From: Campylobacter coli 76339
GTDB lineage: Bacteria; Campylobacterota; Campylobacteria; Campylobacterales; Campylobacteraceae
Direction of reading: 5' to 3'
NCBI GenBank assembly: GCA_000470055.1
Contig: HG326877.1
Span: 1,129,661 to 1,193,660 of the forward strand
Length of the DNA stretch: 64,000 nt
The notes under the pieces: generated by a model
The model's database searches: none
Told to the model about the DNA's origin: nothing
Seen by the model: the letters and a program-made list of their open reading frames with translations, nothing else
Position numbers and translations under genes: made by a program
Shown: positions 49,069 through 59,953 of the stretch, piece after piece
Layout: every line of letters begins with the position of its first letter
Numbering within the stretch: the first letter of the stretch is position 1

Positions 49069-49952
49069 TGTCTTTGCCTTTCTTGTTCTTCATCATCATA
49101 AGGATCTAGGTGAATTTGTATATCCCATTTCTCCCCATTAAACATTTCACGCACACCATTTTCTATCTCATCTGAAACCTTGTGTGCGCTTAAAAGCGAA
49201 ATTATAGGACAAAACACCAAATGAACGCTTAAATAATTGCAATTTGGGGTTTTGCGTGTTTTTAACTCATGATAAGAAACAACTTCAGGATTGCTAGATA
49301 TTAAAGCGCAAATTTGACTGACTTGTTCTTTAGGTAAGGCTTCATCCATTAAAAAAGCTAAAGCCTTTTTGATAATTTTAAAAGCAGAAAATGCAGTATA
49401 AAGACTTACAACTATACCAAAAATTGCATCAATAATATGCAAATTTGTAAAATAGATTAAAACCAAAGCTGCTAAGGTGCAAGCATTGGTTAAACAGTCT
49501 GTTTTATAATGCAAAGCATCACTTTCTATAATCAAACTTTTAGTTTTTTTAACCACATAATTTAAAAAAAGTACAAGCAAAAAAGTAAGTATCAAAGCAA
49601 AGATCATTACATAAATACTTGCATTTAAATTTGTAATTTCTTCCTTATAGTAAATTTTTAAAATACTTTCATAAAAAATAAAAATTCCCACAGCCACAAT
49701 GAAAGCACCTTCTAAAAGCCCCATTAAAGCTTCGATTTTAGAAAAGCCAAAGTTATAATTCTCATTTGCCTTTTGAGAGCTTTTCTTTAAGGCTAAAAAG
49801 TTAAAAGCTGATATTGCAAAATCCATCAAAGAATCAATCGCACTTGAAAGCACGGCCACTGATCCACTTGTTAATCCTACCACAAATTTGATCAAAGCCA
49901 ACACTATAGCACATAAACTCGCTATAAGTGTTGCCCTTTTTTGTAAATTCAT
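49065..49952 (-). CDS. Cation diffusion facilitator (zinc/iron/manganese efflux family)
   Basis: 295 aa from the ATG at 49952 (which overlaps aguA by ATGA). Six membrane helices in the first 200 residues, with metal-ligand motifs SSAIDSLMDF in helix 2 and SDALHYKTD in helix 5, then a cytoplasmic ferredoxin-like domain ending in HLDPYDDEE. The metal is not defined by the sequence. The gene lies between aguA and aguB with 4-bp overlaps on both sides, an unusual partner for polyamine synthesis. Counterpart of Cj0948c. Confidence 0.9.
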   Translation of the reverse strand: MNLQKRATLIASLCAIVLALIKFVVGLTSGSVAVLSSAIDSLMDFAISAFNFLALKKSSQKANENYNFGFSKIEALMGLLEGAFIVAVGIFIFYESILKIYYKEEITNLNASIYVMIFALILTFLLVLFLNYVVKKTKSLIIESDALHYKTDCLTNACTLAALVLIYFTNLHIIDAIFGIVVSLYTAFSAFKIIKKALAFLMDEALPKEQVSQICALISSNPEVVSYHELKTRKTPNCNYLSVHLVFCPIISLLSAHKVSDEIENGVREMFNGEKWDIQIHLDPYDDEEQERQRQ

Positions 49953-50926
49953 CTTAAACCCTTGAAGCGGTTTTGACAAGAACAGTGTAAAGAACCATTT
50001 TGGCGTAAAAATACTCTTGCATCTACGCCTACAATCTTGCGTTCAGGCAATGCTTTAGCTAATCTTTGCCTTATAATTTCATCATTTTTATCCTTATAAA
50101 AAGGCATAATCAAGGCATCATTTACAAAAACAAAATTTGCATAAGTAGCTCCAAGTCTTCTTCCTTCATAGTATAAAGGCTTTGGCAAGGGCAGTTCTAT
50201 TAAATTAAACCCTGTTGCTTCAAGTTCTTTTTTCATCTTTTGTAAGGGTATATAATGCTCATCTTCCTCATCTTCACAAACAGAATATGCTATAGTATTT
50301 TTATCGATAAATCTTGCCAAAGTATCAATATGATGATCCGTATCATCACCTTTTATAAAACCATTTTCTAGCCAAATAATTTGCTTTAAGCCAAAAATTT
50401 CTTTTAATTTTGCTTCAATTTGATTTTTATCCAAATGAGAATTTCTGTTTTCATTTAGAAGACAATTAGAGCTTGTAAGCATCACGCCTTCGCCATTAAA
50501 ATCAATACTACCGCCCTCCAAAATAAAATCGATTTTTGTAAGTTTTTCCTTAAATTTTTCTTTGAAAAGTTTGGAATTTACCTCATTATCTAACTCGCTT
50601 TGAAATTTATTTCCCCAAGCATTAAAAGTAAAATCAAGAGCTTTTAAACGATTATCTTCTAAAATATCGATAGCGCCAAAATCGCGTATCCATGTATCAT
50701 TAGTATCGCATATAAAAAATTCTACATTTGTCATATTTTCAAATGGGACAAAGTCACTTTTACTAGGGGCGATAAGTAAAACCTTTTGAAATTCACTTGC
50801 TGCTCTAACAAATTCCTTATAAGCTTGTATAATCTCTCCTAAATAAGGCTTCCAATCGCTTTTTTCATGAGGCAAAGAAAGCATTAAATATTCTTGCTCA
50901 TTCCATTCGGGAATTGATTTTATCAT
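49949..50926 (-). CDS. aguA: Agmatine deiminase
   Basis: Converts agmatine to N-carbamoylputrescine. 325 aa of the PPAD guanidino-group-modifying fold. Motifs: DTNDTWIRDFGAI, LEGGSIDFNGEGVML in parts (EGGSIDFNGEG), GDDTDHHIDTLARF with the catalytic His and Asp, and the nucleophile in the last segment (NGSLHCSCQ). Typical AguA ends in GGNIHCITQQ, so the final motif is varied but keeps the Cys. It is the first gene of the agu group, with a good promoter upstream. Counterpart of Cj0949c. Confidence 0.92.
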   Translation of the reverse strand: MIKSIPEWNEQEYLMLSLPHEKSDWKPYLGEIIQAYKEFVRAASEFQKVLLIAPSKSDFVPFENMTNVEFFICDTNDTWIRDFGAIDILEDNRLKALDFTFNAWGNKFQSELDNEVNSKLFKEKFKEKLTKIDFILEGGSIDFNGEGVMLTSSNCLLNENRNSHLDKNQIEAKLKEIFGLKQIIWLENGFIKGDDTDHHIDTLARFIDKNTIAYSVCEDEEDEHYIPLQKMKKELEATGFNLIELPLPKPLYYEGRRLGATYANFVFVNDALIMPFYKDKNDEIIRQRLAKALPERKIVGVDARVFLRQNGSLHCSCQNRFKGLR

Positions 50927-50956
50927 TTAACTACCTTTTTTGATAATAAAATTATA

Positions 50957-50984
50957 ATTGTATCATTTTTTGGTTTTTTGTCAA
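50957..50984 (-). promoter_or_regulatory. Promoter of the aguA group
   Basis: On the minus strand TTGACA (50984-50979) and TACAAT (50962-50957) are 16 bp apart; a TATAAT follows directly at 50956-50951 as an alternative -10. About 25-30 bp further lies the aguA start. Confidence 0.7.
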
Positions 50985-50990
50985 GTTGAA

Positions 50991-51015
50991 GAAAAAACAC
51001 TCCTTATAGGAGTGT
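50991..51015 (-). terminator. Rho-independent terminator after the META lipoprotein gene
   Basis: On the minus strand ACACTCCT/AGGAGTGT (51015-51008 with 51004-50997) forms an 8-bp stem with a 3-nt loop, followed by a run of T. It ends the unit upstream and lies just before the aguA promoter. Confidence 0.88.
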
Positions 51016-51021
51016 AGTGTG

Positions 51022-51459
51022 TTATTTAAAGAATATTTTCATCTCACCGTTGTCAAGAATCAATTTATCATTTTTATTTGAAATTTTAAAATTTCCTTTA
51101 AAGTTAGAAAGAAAAGCATTTTCAAATTCCATAACATCCAAAGGATGGCAAAGCATTTGAGTCGAAGCAACGCGATCCCCTTGAATTTCTAAAGTATTTT
51201 CATTGCTTTGATAAGATCCAAAGAAACGATTACATCCTGCATAACCGTAAAATTTATTATTTTCAAAGCTGATATTTGGATTTTCTTCAGCATTTTTAGG
51301 ATCAAAAGTCTTACCGTTAACTACGATTTTGTCTATTTCAAAAAGCTGATTTTGCATAAAACCATTATTGATTTTAGAAGCTGGTTTTGAATTTACAGAA
51401 GTGCTAGCACAACCGGCAAAAAAAGCTAGAGCTAAGGCAATTTGTAAAGTTTTTTTCAT
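51022..51459 (-). CDS. META/HslJ-domain lipoprotein
   Basis: 145-aa lipoprotein with a clear lipobox (AFFAGC, Cys17). The mature part matches the META (HslJ-like) fold: ISFENNKFYGYAGCNRFFGSY in parts (YGYAGCNRFFG), STQMLCH and FLSNFKGNFKISNK. Two mature cysteines (YAGCN and MLCHP) could form the conserved disulfide. Relatives are stress-linked envelope proteins of unclear function. AAGG precedes the ATG. Counterpart of Cj0950c. Confidence 0.88.
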   Translation of the reverse strand: MKKTLQIALALAFFAGCASTSVNSKPASKINNGFMQNQLFEIDKIVVNGKTFDPKNAEENPNISFENNKFYGYAGCNRFFGSYQSNENTLEIQGDRVASTQMLCHPLDVMEFENAFLSNFKGNFKISNKNDKLILDNGEMKIFFK

Positions 51460-51468
51460 ATTTTTCCT

Positions 51469-53061
51469 TTAAATTTGAAATTGATTTAATTCGCTTTCCA
51501 AATTATGGCACACAATTTTTAACTCATCTGCAACTCGGAGTAAAATTTTTGAGATTTCTTCATTTTTGCCGCTTGCTTTAACATTTTCTTGCATATGCTT
51601 GAGTAAATTTTGAATATTTTCTTGTGAGATTTTAATTCTCTGAGCACACTGAGTTACAAGATTTTTAGAATCTTGATTGCAAAGCTTTACTTCATTTGCA
51701 TCATTTGCAAGTAAGTGCGTGTTTTCATTAAGAGAGAAAATACTGCGAGAATTTTCTTTAAGCTCTTTGGCTACTTCTTGTATACTCTCTAAAAGCTCTT
51801 TGATTATAAGTTCTACATTACGCAAAAATTCCTCGCTATTGTTAGCTAAGTTTCTAATATCTTCGGCGATAACAGAAAAACCCTTACCATAACTACCCGC
51901 TCTAGCAGATTCTATACCCGCATTTAAAGATAAAAGATTGGTTTTATCTGCTATCTCACCCATCATTTGTGTAGCTTTTTGGATATTTTGTGCGTATTTA
52001 ACCATATTTTCAATTTTTAGCGCCAAACTACTTTCATTTTCTGCCAAATCGCTTACTTTTTTATCGATTTCAAGAAGCGAATGTATCATTTGATCCAAAA
52101 GCTGATAAGACTTATCATTTGCTTTATTTGCATCATTAGAAAGATTAGATATTTCATCAAGCTCTGCTCCCACATCCATACCTAATTTAAAACTAGAATC
52201 AATCTTTTGATGACTAGAAGTTGAAATTTCATTGAGCTCTATAGCATTTGAATTTAAAAGCATGCTTTGTTTTTCTACATTTTTTGAGTTAAGACTTGCA
52301 CTGCTTACTGCTTTTTGTGTTTTTTCTATAAATTGATTGATATACTCACATGCTTTAGCAATTTCATCACGCCCTTTAACCTTTATCCTAGCTCTTAAAT
52401 TCCCGCTTCCTTGCGCCAATTCTTTAGCATGACTTAAAAGCTCTACGATAGGATTTCCCACAACCATTTTAAGCACGAAAAGTACTACTACTAGTGTAAA
52501 AATCAAAGCTATAGTAAAAATCACTATATAAGATCTGCTCGTTTTTGCAATATCTTTTTCTATATTTTCTAAAGAATGATATATATCCATAACACCCAAA
52601 ACACTACCCAAGCTTGCATTAGCATGACAAGCTATACAACTCTCATCTGCGACCAAAGGACGAATAAGTCTTAAATGATTAACATTATTAAGCTCTTGTT
52701 CCAAAGAAATCAAATTAGGCTGTGTAAACTGATCTAAAATAAGTTTATCTTCTGAAATTCTAGGATCTTTAATCTCAAAAAGTTCTATAGTTTCTTTTGA
52801 AGGATAAATTTTAATATCACTAATACCTTCGATCGTTTTGGCATCATTAATGGCTTCTTCAATCTTCTCAGGATCTCCTAAGTTCATAGCCATTCTCATG
52901 GTTTGAAAGACGGAAGAACTAACGGTATTTAAATTAGATTTGCTCATCTTGTCTGCAGTATTTTTAAAGTCCAAATTTAAAATAAATTGCATAGCAATAA
53001 AACTTAATAACAAAACAACAAAAATCGCCGCAGAAACTTTAAAACCTATAGTTCTAAACAT
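51469..53061 (-). CDS. tlp7: Methyl-accepting chemotaxis receptor with a CxxCH haem motif (Tlp7-like)
   Basis: Full-length 530-aa chemoreceptor: membrane helix 1 (about 8-30), a periplasmic domain (31-177), helix 2 (about 178-200), HAMP (200-255) and the signalling hairpin with [18 protein letters not shown]. The periplasmic domain has Cys142-Ile-Ala-Cys145-His146, a covalent haem c motif, in a Tll0287/DUF3365-type context. By position it equals Cj0951c/Cj0952c, which in strain NCTC 11168 is split, while here it is one intact frame. Tlp7 has been linked to formate responses; haem would suggest redox or gas sensing. It ends 10 bp before the lipoprotein gene. Confidence 0.9.
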   Translation of the reverse strand: MFRTIGFKVSAAIFVVLLLSFIAMQFILNLDFKNTADKMSKSNLNTVSSSVFQTMRMAMNLGDPEKIEEAINDAKTIEGISDIKIYPSKETIELFEIKDPRISEDKLILDQFTQPNLISLEQELNNVNHLRLIRPLVADESCIACHANASLGSVLGVMDIYHSLENIEKDIAKTSRSYIVIFTIALIFTLVVVLFVLKMVVGNPIVELLSHAKELAQGSGNLRARIKVKGRDEIAKACEYINQFIEKTQKAVSSASLNSKNVEKQSMLLNSNAIELNEISTSSHQKIDSSFKLGMDVGAELDEISNLSNDANKANDKSYQLLDQMIHSLLEIDKKVSDLAENESSLALKIENMVKYAQNIQKATQMMGEIADKTNLLSLNAGIESARAGSYGKGFSVIAEDIRNLANNSEEFLRNVELIIKELLESIQEVAKELKENSRSIFSLNENTHLLANDANEVKLCNQDSKNLVTQCAQRIKISQENIQNLLKHMQENVKASGKNEEISKILLRVADELKIVCHNLESELNQFQI

Positions 53062-53158
53062 CTTTTTTCTTTCTTCTTTGAATTTATTTTTATTTTACTT
53101 TACTTTTGTTTAAAATTATTTAAATGATATAAATTCTATCTGATTTTAACACATTTAA

Positions 53159-54691
53159 TTAATGTAAAAAATGTCTTACTCCTGTAAAATAAAGTGCTAT
53201 ACCATACTCATTTGCAGCCTGTATCACTTCATCATCTCTTATGCTTCCGCCTGGTTCTACTATGGCTTTAACTCCTACTTTACTTGCTTCATCTATGCTA
53301 TCTCTAAAAGGAAAAAAGGCTTCGCTAGCTAAAACACAACCTTGTAGATCAAGCCCCATTTCCTGTGCTTTAGCAATAGCTGCTTTAGCTGCATCAATCC
53401 TGCTTGTCATACCCATTCCTATAGCTACCATTGCGCCTTTTTTTACATAAACAACATTGTTTGATTTTGTAAGTGCTGCAATTTTCATTGCAATCTCAAG
53501 ATCTTGAATTTCTGCTTGACTTGCTTCTCTTTGGCTTACAAGTTTGGCATTTTTAAGCTCATCTTCGCCCACTTCATCACTATTTTGATATACAAATCCC
53601 CCATCAATATGTTTAAAATCATAACTATCAAAACTTCTAATCAAATAAGGACTCTCTTGAGTAAAGATTTTAATACGCTTTTTGCCCTCAAATACAGCCA
53701 AGGCTTTTTCATCTACATTTGCAGCGATAATCACTTCTACATAAATTTCATTTATCTTATTTGCTAAAGCTTCATCAAGAGTTCCGTTTATGGCAACTAC
53801 TCCCCCATAAGCGCTCACGCTATCGCATTTTAAAGCATGTATATAGCTTTGCACCAAGTTTTCTTTTATCGCAAAACCGCAAGGATTGCCATGTTTTACA
53901 ATAGCAATAGCAGGAGCCTTGTCAAAACTGCTTGCTAGATTTAAAGCTGCATTAATATCAGTAAGATTGTTAAAACTCGCCTCTCCTTTTAAAGCTTTGA
54001 AATTGGTACTAAAAAAGGCATCAAATTCATACAAAGCGCCTTTTTGATGTGGATTTTCTCCGTATTTTGTATCAAAAACCTTTTGACCTACTATAAACTT
54101 ACTTGCTCCAAAACCATTGTTAAAGCGTTCGTTCATATAATTTGCGATATAAGAATCATAATTTGCTGTATGCTCGTAAGCTTTTATCATCAAATTAAGG
54201 CGAAATTTCTCATCATTTTCACCTTTTTTTAAAACATCAATCGTTTTTTCATAATCCAATGGATCACAAAGCACCATCACATCTTTATAATTTTTAGCCG
54301 CACTTCTTATCATTGCAGGGCCACCTATATCGATATTTTCTATAATTTCATCAAAATCATCTGTCATTATAGTGGTCTTTTTAAAAGGATATAAATTCAC
54401 ACAAACTAAATCAATGCCTAAAATTTCATGTTCTTTTGCCTGCTTGATATGATTTTCATCACTTCTTTTGTGTAAAATTCCGCCGTGAATTTTAGGATGT
54501 AAGGTTTTTACGCGTCCTTCAAAAAGCTCAGGGCTTTTTGTAAATTCACTTACTTCAATAACCTTTACTCCATTTTCTTTCAAGAGTTTAAAAGTCCCGC
54601 CTGTTGAAAGTAGCTCAAAGCCTAAATTTTCAAGTTCTTTACCAAACTCAACTATACCTTCTTTGTCGCTTACACTTAGCAATGCTCTCAT
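53159..54691 (-). CDS. purH: Bifunctional AICAR transformylase / IMP cyclohydrolase
   Basis: Does the last two steps of IMP synthesis. 510 aa. The N-terminal MGS-like cyclohydrolase domain (1-150) has LLSTGGT and [15 protein letters not shown]; the C-terminal transformylase domain (about 200-510) carries the catalytic Lys-His stretch VKHGNPCG and ends [10 protein letters not shown]...[12 protein letters not shown]...TGVRHFLH. Length and motifs are standard. No clear riboswitch in the 122 bp upstream. Confidence 0.96.
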   Translation of the reverse strand: MRALLSVSDKEGIVEFGKELENLGFELLSTGGTFKLLKENGVKVIEVSEFTKSPELFEGRVKTLHPKIHGGILHKRSDENHIKQAKEHEILGIDLVCVNLYPFKKTTIMTDDFDEIIENIDIGGPAMIRSAAKNYKDVMVLCDPLDYEKTIDVLKKGENDEKFRLNLMIKAYEHTANYDSYIANYMNERFNNGFGASKFIVGQKVFDTKYGENPHQKGALYEFDAFFSTNFKALKGEASFNNLTDINAALNLASSFDKAPAIAIVKHGNPCGFAIKENLVQSYIHALKCDSVSAYGGVVAINGTLDEALANKINEIYVEVIIAANVDEKALAVFEGKKRIKIFTQESPYLIRSFDSYDFKHIDGGFVYQNSDEVGEDELKNAKLVSQREASQAEIQDLEIAMKIAALTKSNNVVYVKKGAMVAIGMGMTSRIDAAKAAIAKAQEMGLDLQGCVLASEAFFPFRDSIDEASKVGVKAIVEPGGSIRDDEVIQAANEYGIALYFTGVRHFLH

Positions 54692-54813
54692 TTTTACTCC
54701 TTTTTAAAATTTACTTATATTTTATTTGAAATATTTTTATAAATTTAATTTACACTAGATGAAGTCCACTCATTCTTAGATAAGATTCTTAAAAAAATAT
54801 TTTTCTTTTAAAA

Positions 54814-55584
54814 TCATTTCTCCAAATGCTTTTTGATTTTTTCATAAGCTTCATTAATTTTTTGAAATTTTTCTACACCTATTTTAAGCTCTTCTTCGCT
54901 AACATTATTTGCATTTAAAATATCAGGGTGGTATTTTTTAGCCAAAGCTCTGTATTGTTTTTTTACTGCGTTTAAATCCGCATTATTTGAAAGCTCTAAA
55001 ATACGATAAGCCTCATCAAGACTTAGTTCTTTTTTGGTGCTTTTTAAATTTGAAATACTTGCGATAAAATTATCAAGCTCACTTTTTGCAATATCAAAAG
55101 CCTTTGCAATCTGCTCTAAAATTTCACGCTTTTTTGAGCTAAAATCTGCATCAACTAAAGCCATAAACACAAGCACACGAAGCACATTAAAGCGTTCATT
55201 TTTTGGCAAAGGAACTTCTTTTAAGAAATCTTTTGCCACATAAAAAGCATCGTGGATATTTTCTTTATGTTCATTAAAACTTGCTTTTAGAAAAGCTCTT
55301 TCCTTTTCATCTTTGGCATTTGCATCTAAAATTTGGCTGATCATTTCTGCTTCATTTTCACTTACCCTACCATCACTTTTTGCTATCTTTGCCAAAAGCG
55401 CGATAACATAGTAATTCATACGCCTTTTAAATTCATCTATCCTCTCTTCCATGACTCCACGAGCAAAGCCTTTGGCAAAACCTTTGGCCCCTCGTGTGGC
55501 TGAGTTTAAAAAATCTTGCTTTCCCCAAGTTTTATAATACCAATAAAACACTAAGATGGTTAAAACGATTAAAACAAAAATCAT
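54814..55584 (-). CDS. Membrane-anchored TerB-DnaJ co-chaperone
   Basis: 256 aa. One N-terminal membrane helix (about 1-18), then a helical TerB-like domain (about 55-170), then a C-terminal J domain (about 187-256) with [12 protein letters not shown], the HPD that stimulates Hsp70 ATPase. This is the DjlA arrangement, which recruits DnaK to the inner membrane. The last gene of the purL unit, overlapping purL by 4 bp. Counterpart of Cj0954c. Client proteins unknown. Confidence 0.9.
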   Translation of the reverse strand: MIFVLIVLTILVFYWYYKTWGKQDFLNSATRGAKGFAKGFARGVMEERIDEFKRRMNYYVIALLAKIAKSDGRVSENEAEMISQILDANAKDEKERAFLKASFNEHKENIHDAFYVAKDFLKEVPLPKNERFNVLRVLVFMALVDADFSSKKREILEQIAKAFDIAKSELDNFIASISNLKSTKKELSLDEAYRILELSNNADLNAVKKQYRALAKKYHPDILNANNVSEEELKIGVEKFQKINEAYEKIKKHLEK

Positions 55585-57767
55585 TGAATTTGCTCTTTAA
55601 AGCTATCAAAATAAAGTTTATTAAGTTCGTCTTTGCTTAAATTTATATTATCAAGTTTGAAACTTTGTTCCTTAGTACTAAAACCTAGTTTTGTAGCTTT
55701 TACACCCAATTCTTGTGCCAGTTTTAAAAATGCGTCTTCATTTTCTTTATCAAGACCTACGATAGCACGGCTAGCACTTTCATCAAAAATCATTTTTTCA
55801 TCACTAAAACCACTGTTTAAATTTGCACCCACACTAGAAATAGCAAACATCTTTGCTAAAGTCATAGCAATACCACCTATGCCCACACTATTAGCACACT
55901 CAAGCAAGGAGTTTTGATTTGCTGTATAAAGCAAATTCCAAAGTGCAAGTTCAGCCTTATAGTCAAGCTCTTTAAGATCACCTGCTACCTTTTTATCTTG
56001 TATTTTCATAGCCATCGAAGCTGCAAATTCTCCAAAACTTTCACCTAAAAGATAAACAATAGTATTTTCTTTTTCAAAATTTGCTTTTAGGGTTTTATTT
56101 GCATCTTCTAAAACGCCCACATTAACTATAGTTGGACTTGGGAATATGCTAACACCCTCGGTTTCATTATAAAGTGAAACATTGCCACTTACTACAGGAG
56201 TGTTTAATTCTTTACAAGCTTGTTTAATACCTTCACAACCCTGTGCAAATTGCCACATCACTTCAGGATTTTGAGGATTACCATAATTTAAACAATCGCT
56301 AATCGCCAAAGGTTTTGCACCCGTGCAAGCTACCTTTCTACCTGCTGCTGCGACTGCTAAAGCGGCTCCAGTTTTAGGATTTACATAATTTAAACGCGAA
56401 TTACATTCTATAGCCATTGCTACACTTGCACCATTTTCTTTGATGCGTATCACACTCGCACCTAAAGCTCCATCTGCTTTTATAGTATTTGTTTGCACAC
56501 TAGAATCAAACTGATCATAAATAAAAGCTTTATTGTTAATGTTTTCATTTTTTAGCATTTTTTCAAAAAGCTCTTGTTGAGACATTTTGAGTGTAAAGCT
56601 ATAATCTTTAATTTCATTTAAATATCTTGGCTCGCTTACAGGACGATCTAAAATCGGTGCTTTTTCACTCAAAGGATCGATAGGTATAAGTCCTACAAGC
56701 TCATCATGCCAAAAAAGTTCCATTTTTCCAGTATCTGTTACTTCACCCATAACCACAGCATCCAAATTCCATTTTTTAAAGATTTCTATAACCTTATCTT
56801 CACAACCTTTTTTAGCACAAATTAACATTCTTTCTTGAGACTCACTAAGCATTAATTCATAAGGCGTCATACCGCTTTCTCGCATAGGAGTTTTATCAAG
56901 ATAAAGCTTCATACCGCTACCGCTTCTTCCTGCCATTTCAAAAGAACTTGAAGTAAGCCCTGCTGCACCCATATCTTGAATACCCACAATATAATCTGTT
57001 TTAAAAAGCTCCAAACAAGCTTCCATTAAAAGTTTTTCACTGAAAGGATCGCCAATTTGAACAGTAGGTCTTAAACTTTTACTTTCTTCATTGAAACTAT
57101 CGCTTGCCATTACTGCTCCACCTAACCCATCTCGGCCTGTTTTAGAACCTACATAAATCACAGGATTTCCTATACCTTCAGCCTTAGCATAGAAAATATC
57201 TTCACTTTTACAAATACCCAAAGCAAAAGCATTGACTAAAATATTTCCATTAAAACATTCATCAAAAGCACACTCTCCACCTATAGTTGGCACACCCATG
57301 CAATTTCCATAGTGAGAAATTCCACTTACAACGCCTTTAACAAGATATTTTTGATGTTTGCCGCACTTCTCATCGTGAATATCGCCAAATTTTAAAGAAT
57401 TAAGCCCTGCAACTACTCTTGCGCCCATAGTAAAAACATCACGCAAAATCCCCCCTACTCCTGTGGCTGCACCCGCAAAAGGCTCTATAAAACTAGGATG
57501 ATTGTGACTTTCTACTTTAAAAACTGCTGCCATACCTTGACCTATATCAATAACCCCTGCATTTTCACCTGGACCTTGAATCACCCAAGGAGCTTTGGTT
57601 GGAAAACCATTGAGATATTTTTTACTGGATTTGTAAGAACAGTGCTCGCTCCACATCGCAGAAATGACACCTAGTTCAAGTAAATTTGGCTCACGCCCTA
57701 AAATTTCTAATATTTGCCCATATTCTTCATCACTTATTTTATGTGCTTTTATTGTTTCTTTGTCCAT
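55581..57767 (-). CDS. purL: Phosphoribosylformylglycinamidine synthase II
   Basis: Fourth step of purine synthesis (FGAR to FGAM). 728 aa is the small PurL, which needs separate PurS and PurQ subunits (not in this window). Motifs include [29 protein letters not shown] and GDPFSEK, with two AIR-synthase-like halves. It ends overlapping the TerB-DnaJ gene and starts 10 bp after trmE. purH is the next purine gene, 1 kb away, on the same strand. Confidence 0.96.
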   Translation of the reverse strand: MDKETIKAHKISDEEYGQILEILGREPNLLELGVISAMWSEHCSYKSSKKYLNGFPTKAPWVIQGPGENAGVIDIGQGMAAVFKVESHNHPSFIEPFAGAATGVGGILRDVFTMGARVVAGLNSLKFGDIHDEKCGKHQKYLVKGVVSGISHYGNCMGVPTIGGECAFDECFNGNILVNAFALGICKSEDIFYAKAEGIGNPVIYVGSKTGRDGLGGAVMASDSFNEESKSLRPTVQIGDPFSEKLLMEACLELFKTDYIVGIQDMGAAGLTSSSFEMAGRSGSGMKLYLDKTPMRESGMTPYELMLSESQERMLICAKKGCEDKVIEIFKKWNLDAVVMGEVTDTGKMELFWHDELVGLIPIDPLSEKAPILDRPVSEPRYLNEIKDYSFTLKMSQQELFEKMLKNENINNKAFIYDQFDSSVQTNTIKADGALGASVIRIKENGASVAMAIECNSRLNYVNPKTGAALAVAAAGRKVACTGAKPLAISDCLNYGNPQNPEVMWQFAQGCEGIKQACKELNTPVVSGNVSLYNETEGVSIFPSPTIVNVGVLEDANKTLKANFEKENTIVYLLGESFGEFAASMAMKIQDKKVAGDLKELDYKAELALWNLLYTANQNSLLECANSVGIGGIAMTLAKMFAISSVGANLNSGFSDEKMIFDESASRAIVGLDKENEDAFLKLAQELGVKATKLGFSTKEQSFKLDNINLSKDELNKLYFDSFKEQIQ

Positions 57768-57777
57768 TTTTATCCTT

Positions 57778-59106
57778 TCATTTTCCTAAACAAAAATTAC
57801 CAAACATTTCATCTAAGATTTCATTTCTATCGAAGTCTTTAGTAAATTTTGCAAGTTTGCCAATAGCTAAATTTAGCTCAAAGGCAAACAACTCTAAAGA
57901 ATTTTCACTGAGTAATTCTTTGGCCCTTAAAATCGCTTCACTCGAAATTTTACAAGCATTAATAAGAGCAATAGAACTAACTAAAAATCCATCACTATCT
58001 AGCGAATTTAAATATTTTTCAAGCTTTTCTTTTAAAATTTGAATATCGTTTTGAACACTAAGCTCTATAAAATCAATATCACAAGGCTTATCAAATTGAC
58101 TTTTTAAATCGCTTTTATTTAAAAGATAAAAAATCTTTTTGTCGCTTTGTCTTAAAAGCTTAAAAATATTTTCATCCTCTTCATCTTTTTTTCTTGAATT
58201 ATCAAAAATAGCTAAAATAATATCTGCATCCTCGATACTTTTTTTGCTAAGTTCTATACCGATTTGCTCGATTTCATCTTTGCTTTCTCGAATTCCTGCA
58301 GTATCAACAATACGCAATAAATGCGTACCCAACTTAAAACTCTCCTCTATAGTATCACGAGTCGTTCCAGCTATATCAGAAACAATGGCTCTTTTATAAG
58401 AAAGTAAGGCATTTAAGAGAGAGGATTTTCCAACATTAGGCTTACCCACAATAGCGATCTTAAAACCCTCTATCAATCCTTTTTTACTTTCTGAAAGCGT
58501 ATAAATTTCTTTTAAAATTTTAGAATTTTCTTCACACATTGTGCTAATTTGCTCTAACAAATCAGAAGGCAAATCATCATCAGCATAATCAATACTCGTT
58601 TCCACAAAAGCTAAAGTTTTCACCAAATCTGTACGAATTTTATCAAGAAGTTCACCTAGGCTTCCTTGCATATTTCTTGCGATAATCTTTGCTGCATTTG
58701 CAGATTTTGCTAAGATTAAATCCTGGATGTTTAGAGCCTTTAAAGGACTCATTTTACCCTTTAAACAAGCTCTTTTACTGAATTCTCCAGGTTCAGCCAA
58801 TCTTGCTCCTAAGCTTATCAACTCTTCAAGCAAAATTTCACTTACACTAAATCCGCCATGTACTTGAAATTCAACTATATCTTCGCCTGTAAAACTAAAA
58901 GGGGCTTTAAAATAAATCACAATAGCTTCATCAAGAAATTCATTTTTTTGATTAAAAAGCTTTGTAAAGGTTGCATAGCGGGGAAGAAATTCTTTCTTTT
59001 TGCTTAATTTTAAAGCGAATTCAAGCGCTTTTTCCCCGCTTAATCTTATTATTGAAATAGAACCCACTCCATGGGCTGTTGCAATTGCTACTATAGTATC
59101 ATTCAT
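57778..59106 (-). CDS. mnmE: tRNA modification GTPase MnmE
   Basis: With MnmG makes the 5-carboxymethylaminomethyl group on wobble uridine. About 442 aa from the ATG at 59106 ([13 protein letters not shown]); the frame extends six codons up. Folate-binding N-terminal domain, then the G domain with [34 protein letters not shown] and NKSD, and the C-terminal FCLGK, whose Cys is characteristic. It begins inside the last codons of the jag gene (8-bp overlap). Confidence 0.96.
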   Translation of the reverse strand: MNDTIVAIATAHGVGSISIIRLSGEKALEFALKLSKKKEFLPRYATFTKLFNQKNEFLDEAIVIYFKAPFSFTGEDIVEFQVHGGFSVSEILLEELISLGARLAEPGEFSKRACLKGKMSPLKALNIQDLILAKSANAAKIIARNMQGSLGELLDKIRTDLVKTLAFVETSIDYADDDLPSDLLEQISTMCEENSKILKEIYTLSESKKGLIEGFKIAIVGKPNVGKSSLLNALLSYKRAIVSDIAGTTRDTIEESFKLGTHLLRIVDTAGIRESKDEIEQIGIELSKKSIEDADIILAIFDNSRKKDEEDENIFKLLRQSDKKIFYLLNKSDLKSQFDKPCDIDFIELSVQNDIQILKEKLEKYLNSLDSDGFLVSSIALINACKISSEAILRAKELLSENSLELFAFELNLAIGKLAKFTKDFDRNEILDEMFGNFCLGK

Positions 59107-59950
59107 CTTTTTTAAAAAAATCATTAATTACAACATATCTTTGATCGTTGTTTTGCTTGATGCCTACATATTTATCCGGAAATTCCGCTCGTAATTTTTC
59201 TAAAGCAATTTTAATCAAAACACCATCTAAAGGTTTTGTTTGCCCTCTTCCATTAAGTTTTATTTTTTCAATCACACCTTGAAGATAAATTTGCATTCCT
59301 TGAATTTGATTTTCTAAAAATTGTGCAATCTCAAGACGAACCAAAAGATTGTATTTAAGATTGATCCAATTGTGCAAAAGATAAGAAATAGCCTTATAGC
59401 GATGAGCTTCTTTGCCGATTAATAAAGCTGCATCATCGCCATCTAAACGGATAAAAACACTTTCTTCATCATACATTCTTAACTCTACCAAAGAGATATT
59501 AAAACAAGTTGATTTTAGTAAATGCTCTAGTTGTATGCGGATTTCATCTAAAACATCTTCTTTATTGCGAGTTTCTCTACTCTCTTTATGAAAGCTATCA
59601 AAAATTCCATCACTTTTAACAACATATTTTTCTTTAGGTTTGATTTCTTTAAATTCTGTTTCGATTTCTTTTTTGACTTCTGATTTATTTTTATCATCAA
59701 ATTTGCGGTAAGATTTTTCATGATTTTTATGAATATCATTTTTGTGTATATTAAAATCTTTTTTAGGATTTTTTTTAGCATAGGGCTGTTTTTTAGCCCT
59801 AGCCTCAATAATGGCGTTTTTGCGCCAAAAACCTAAAAATCCACTTTTTGAATGTTGGATAATTTCATATTCTAAATCTATAACCGAACACTCAAGACTT
59901 TTGGAAGCTTCTGTTAATGCGCTTTGAAGATCTTTTGCTTCGATTCTCAT
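59099..59950 (-). CDS. jag: RNA-binding protein KhpB/Jag
   Basis: 283 aa. Jag N-terminal domain (1-50, with [13 protein letters not shown]), a Lys-rich linker (50-125), then a KH domain (about 145-215, with [13 protein letters not shown]) and an R3H-like end (about 220-283). The consensus Arg-x3-His of R3H is not obvious, so that domain is diverged. Jag-type proteins bind RNA and in other bacteria influence division and YidC-related processes. It lies four bases from yidC and overlaps mnmE. Confidence 0.88.
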   Translation of the reverse strand: MRIEAKDLQSALTEASKSLECSVIDLEYEIIQHSKSGFLGFWRKNAIIEARAKKQPYAKKNPKKDFNIHKNDIHKNHEKSYRKFDDKNKSEVKKEIETEFKEIKPKEKYVVKSDGIFDSFHKESRETRNKEDVLDEIRIQLEHLLKSTCFNISLVELRMYDEESVFIRLDGDDAALLIGKEAHRYKAISYLLHNWINLKYNLLVRLEIAQFLENQIQGMQIYLQGVIEKIKLNGRGQTKPLDGVLIKIALEKLRAEFPDKYVGIKQNNDQRYVVINDFFKKDE

Positions 59951-59953
59951 TTT

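Noticed and set aside
53062-53158. Possible purine riboswitch near purH or purL
   Set aside because: No conserved aptamer core or paired stems with a terminator were seen upstream of either gene; the actual purH leader is 54692-54813 and is only AT-rich.
59548-59808. 86-codon open frame in another frame of the jag gene
   Set aside because: Lies within the Lys-rich linker of jag; low-complexity Lys/Ile/Asn product and no independent start signals.
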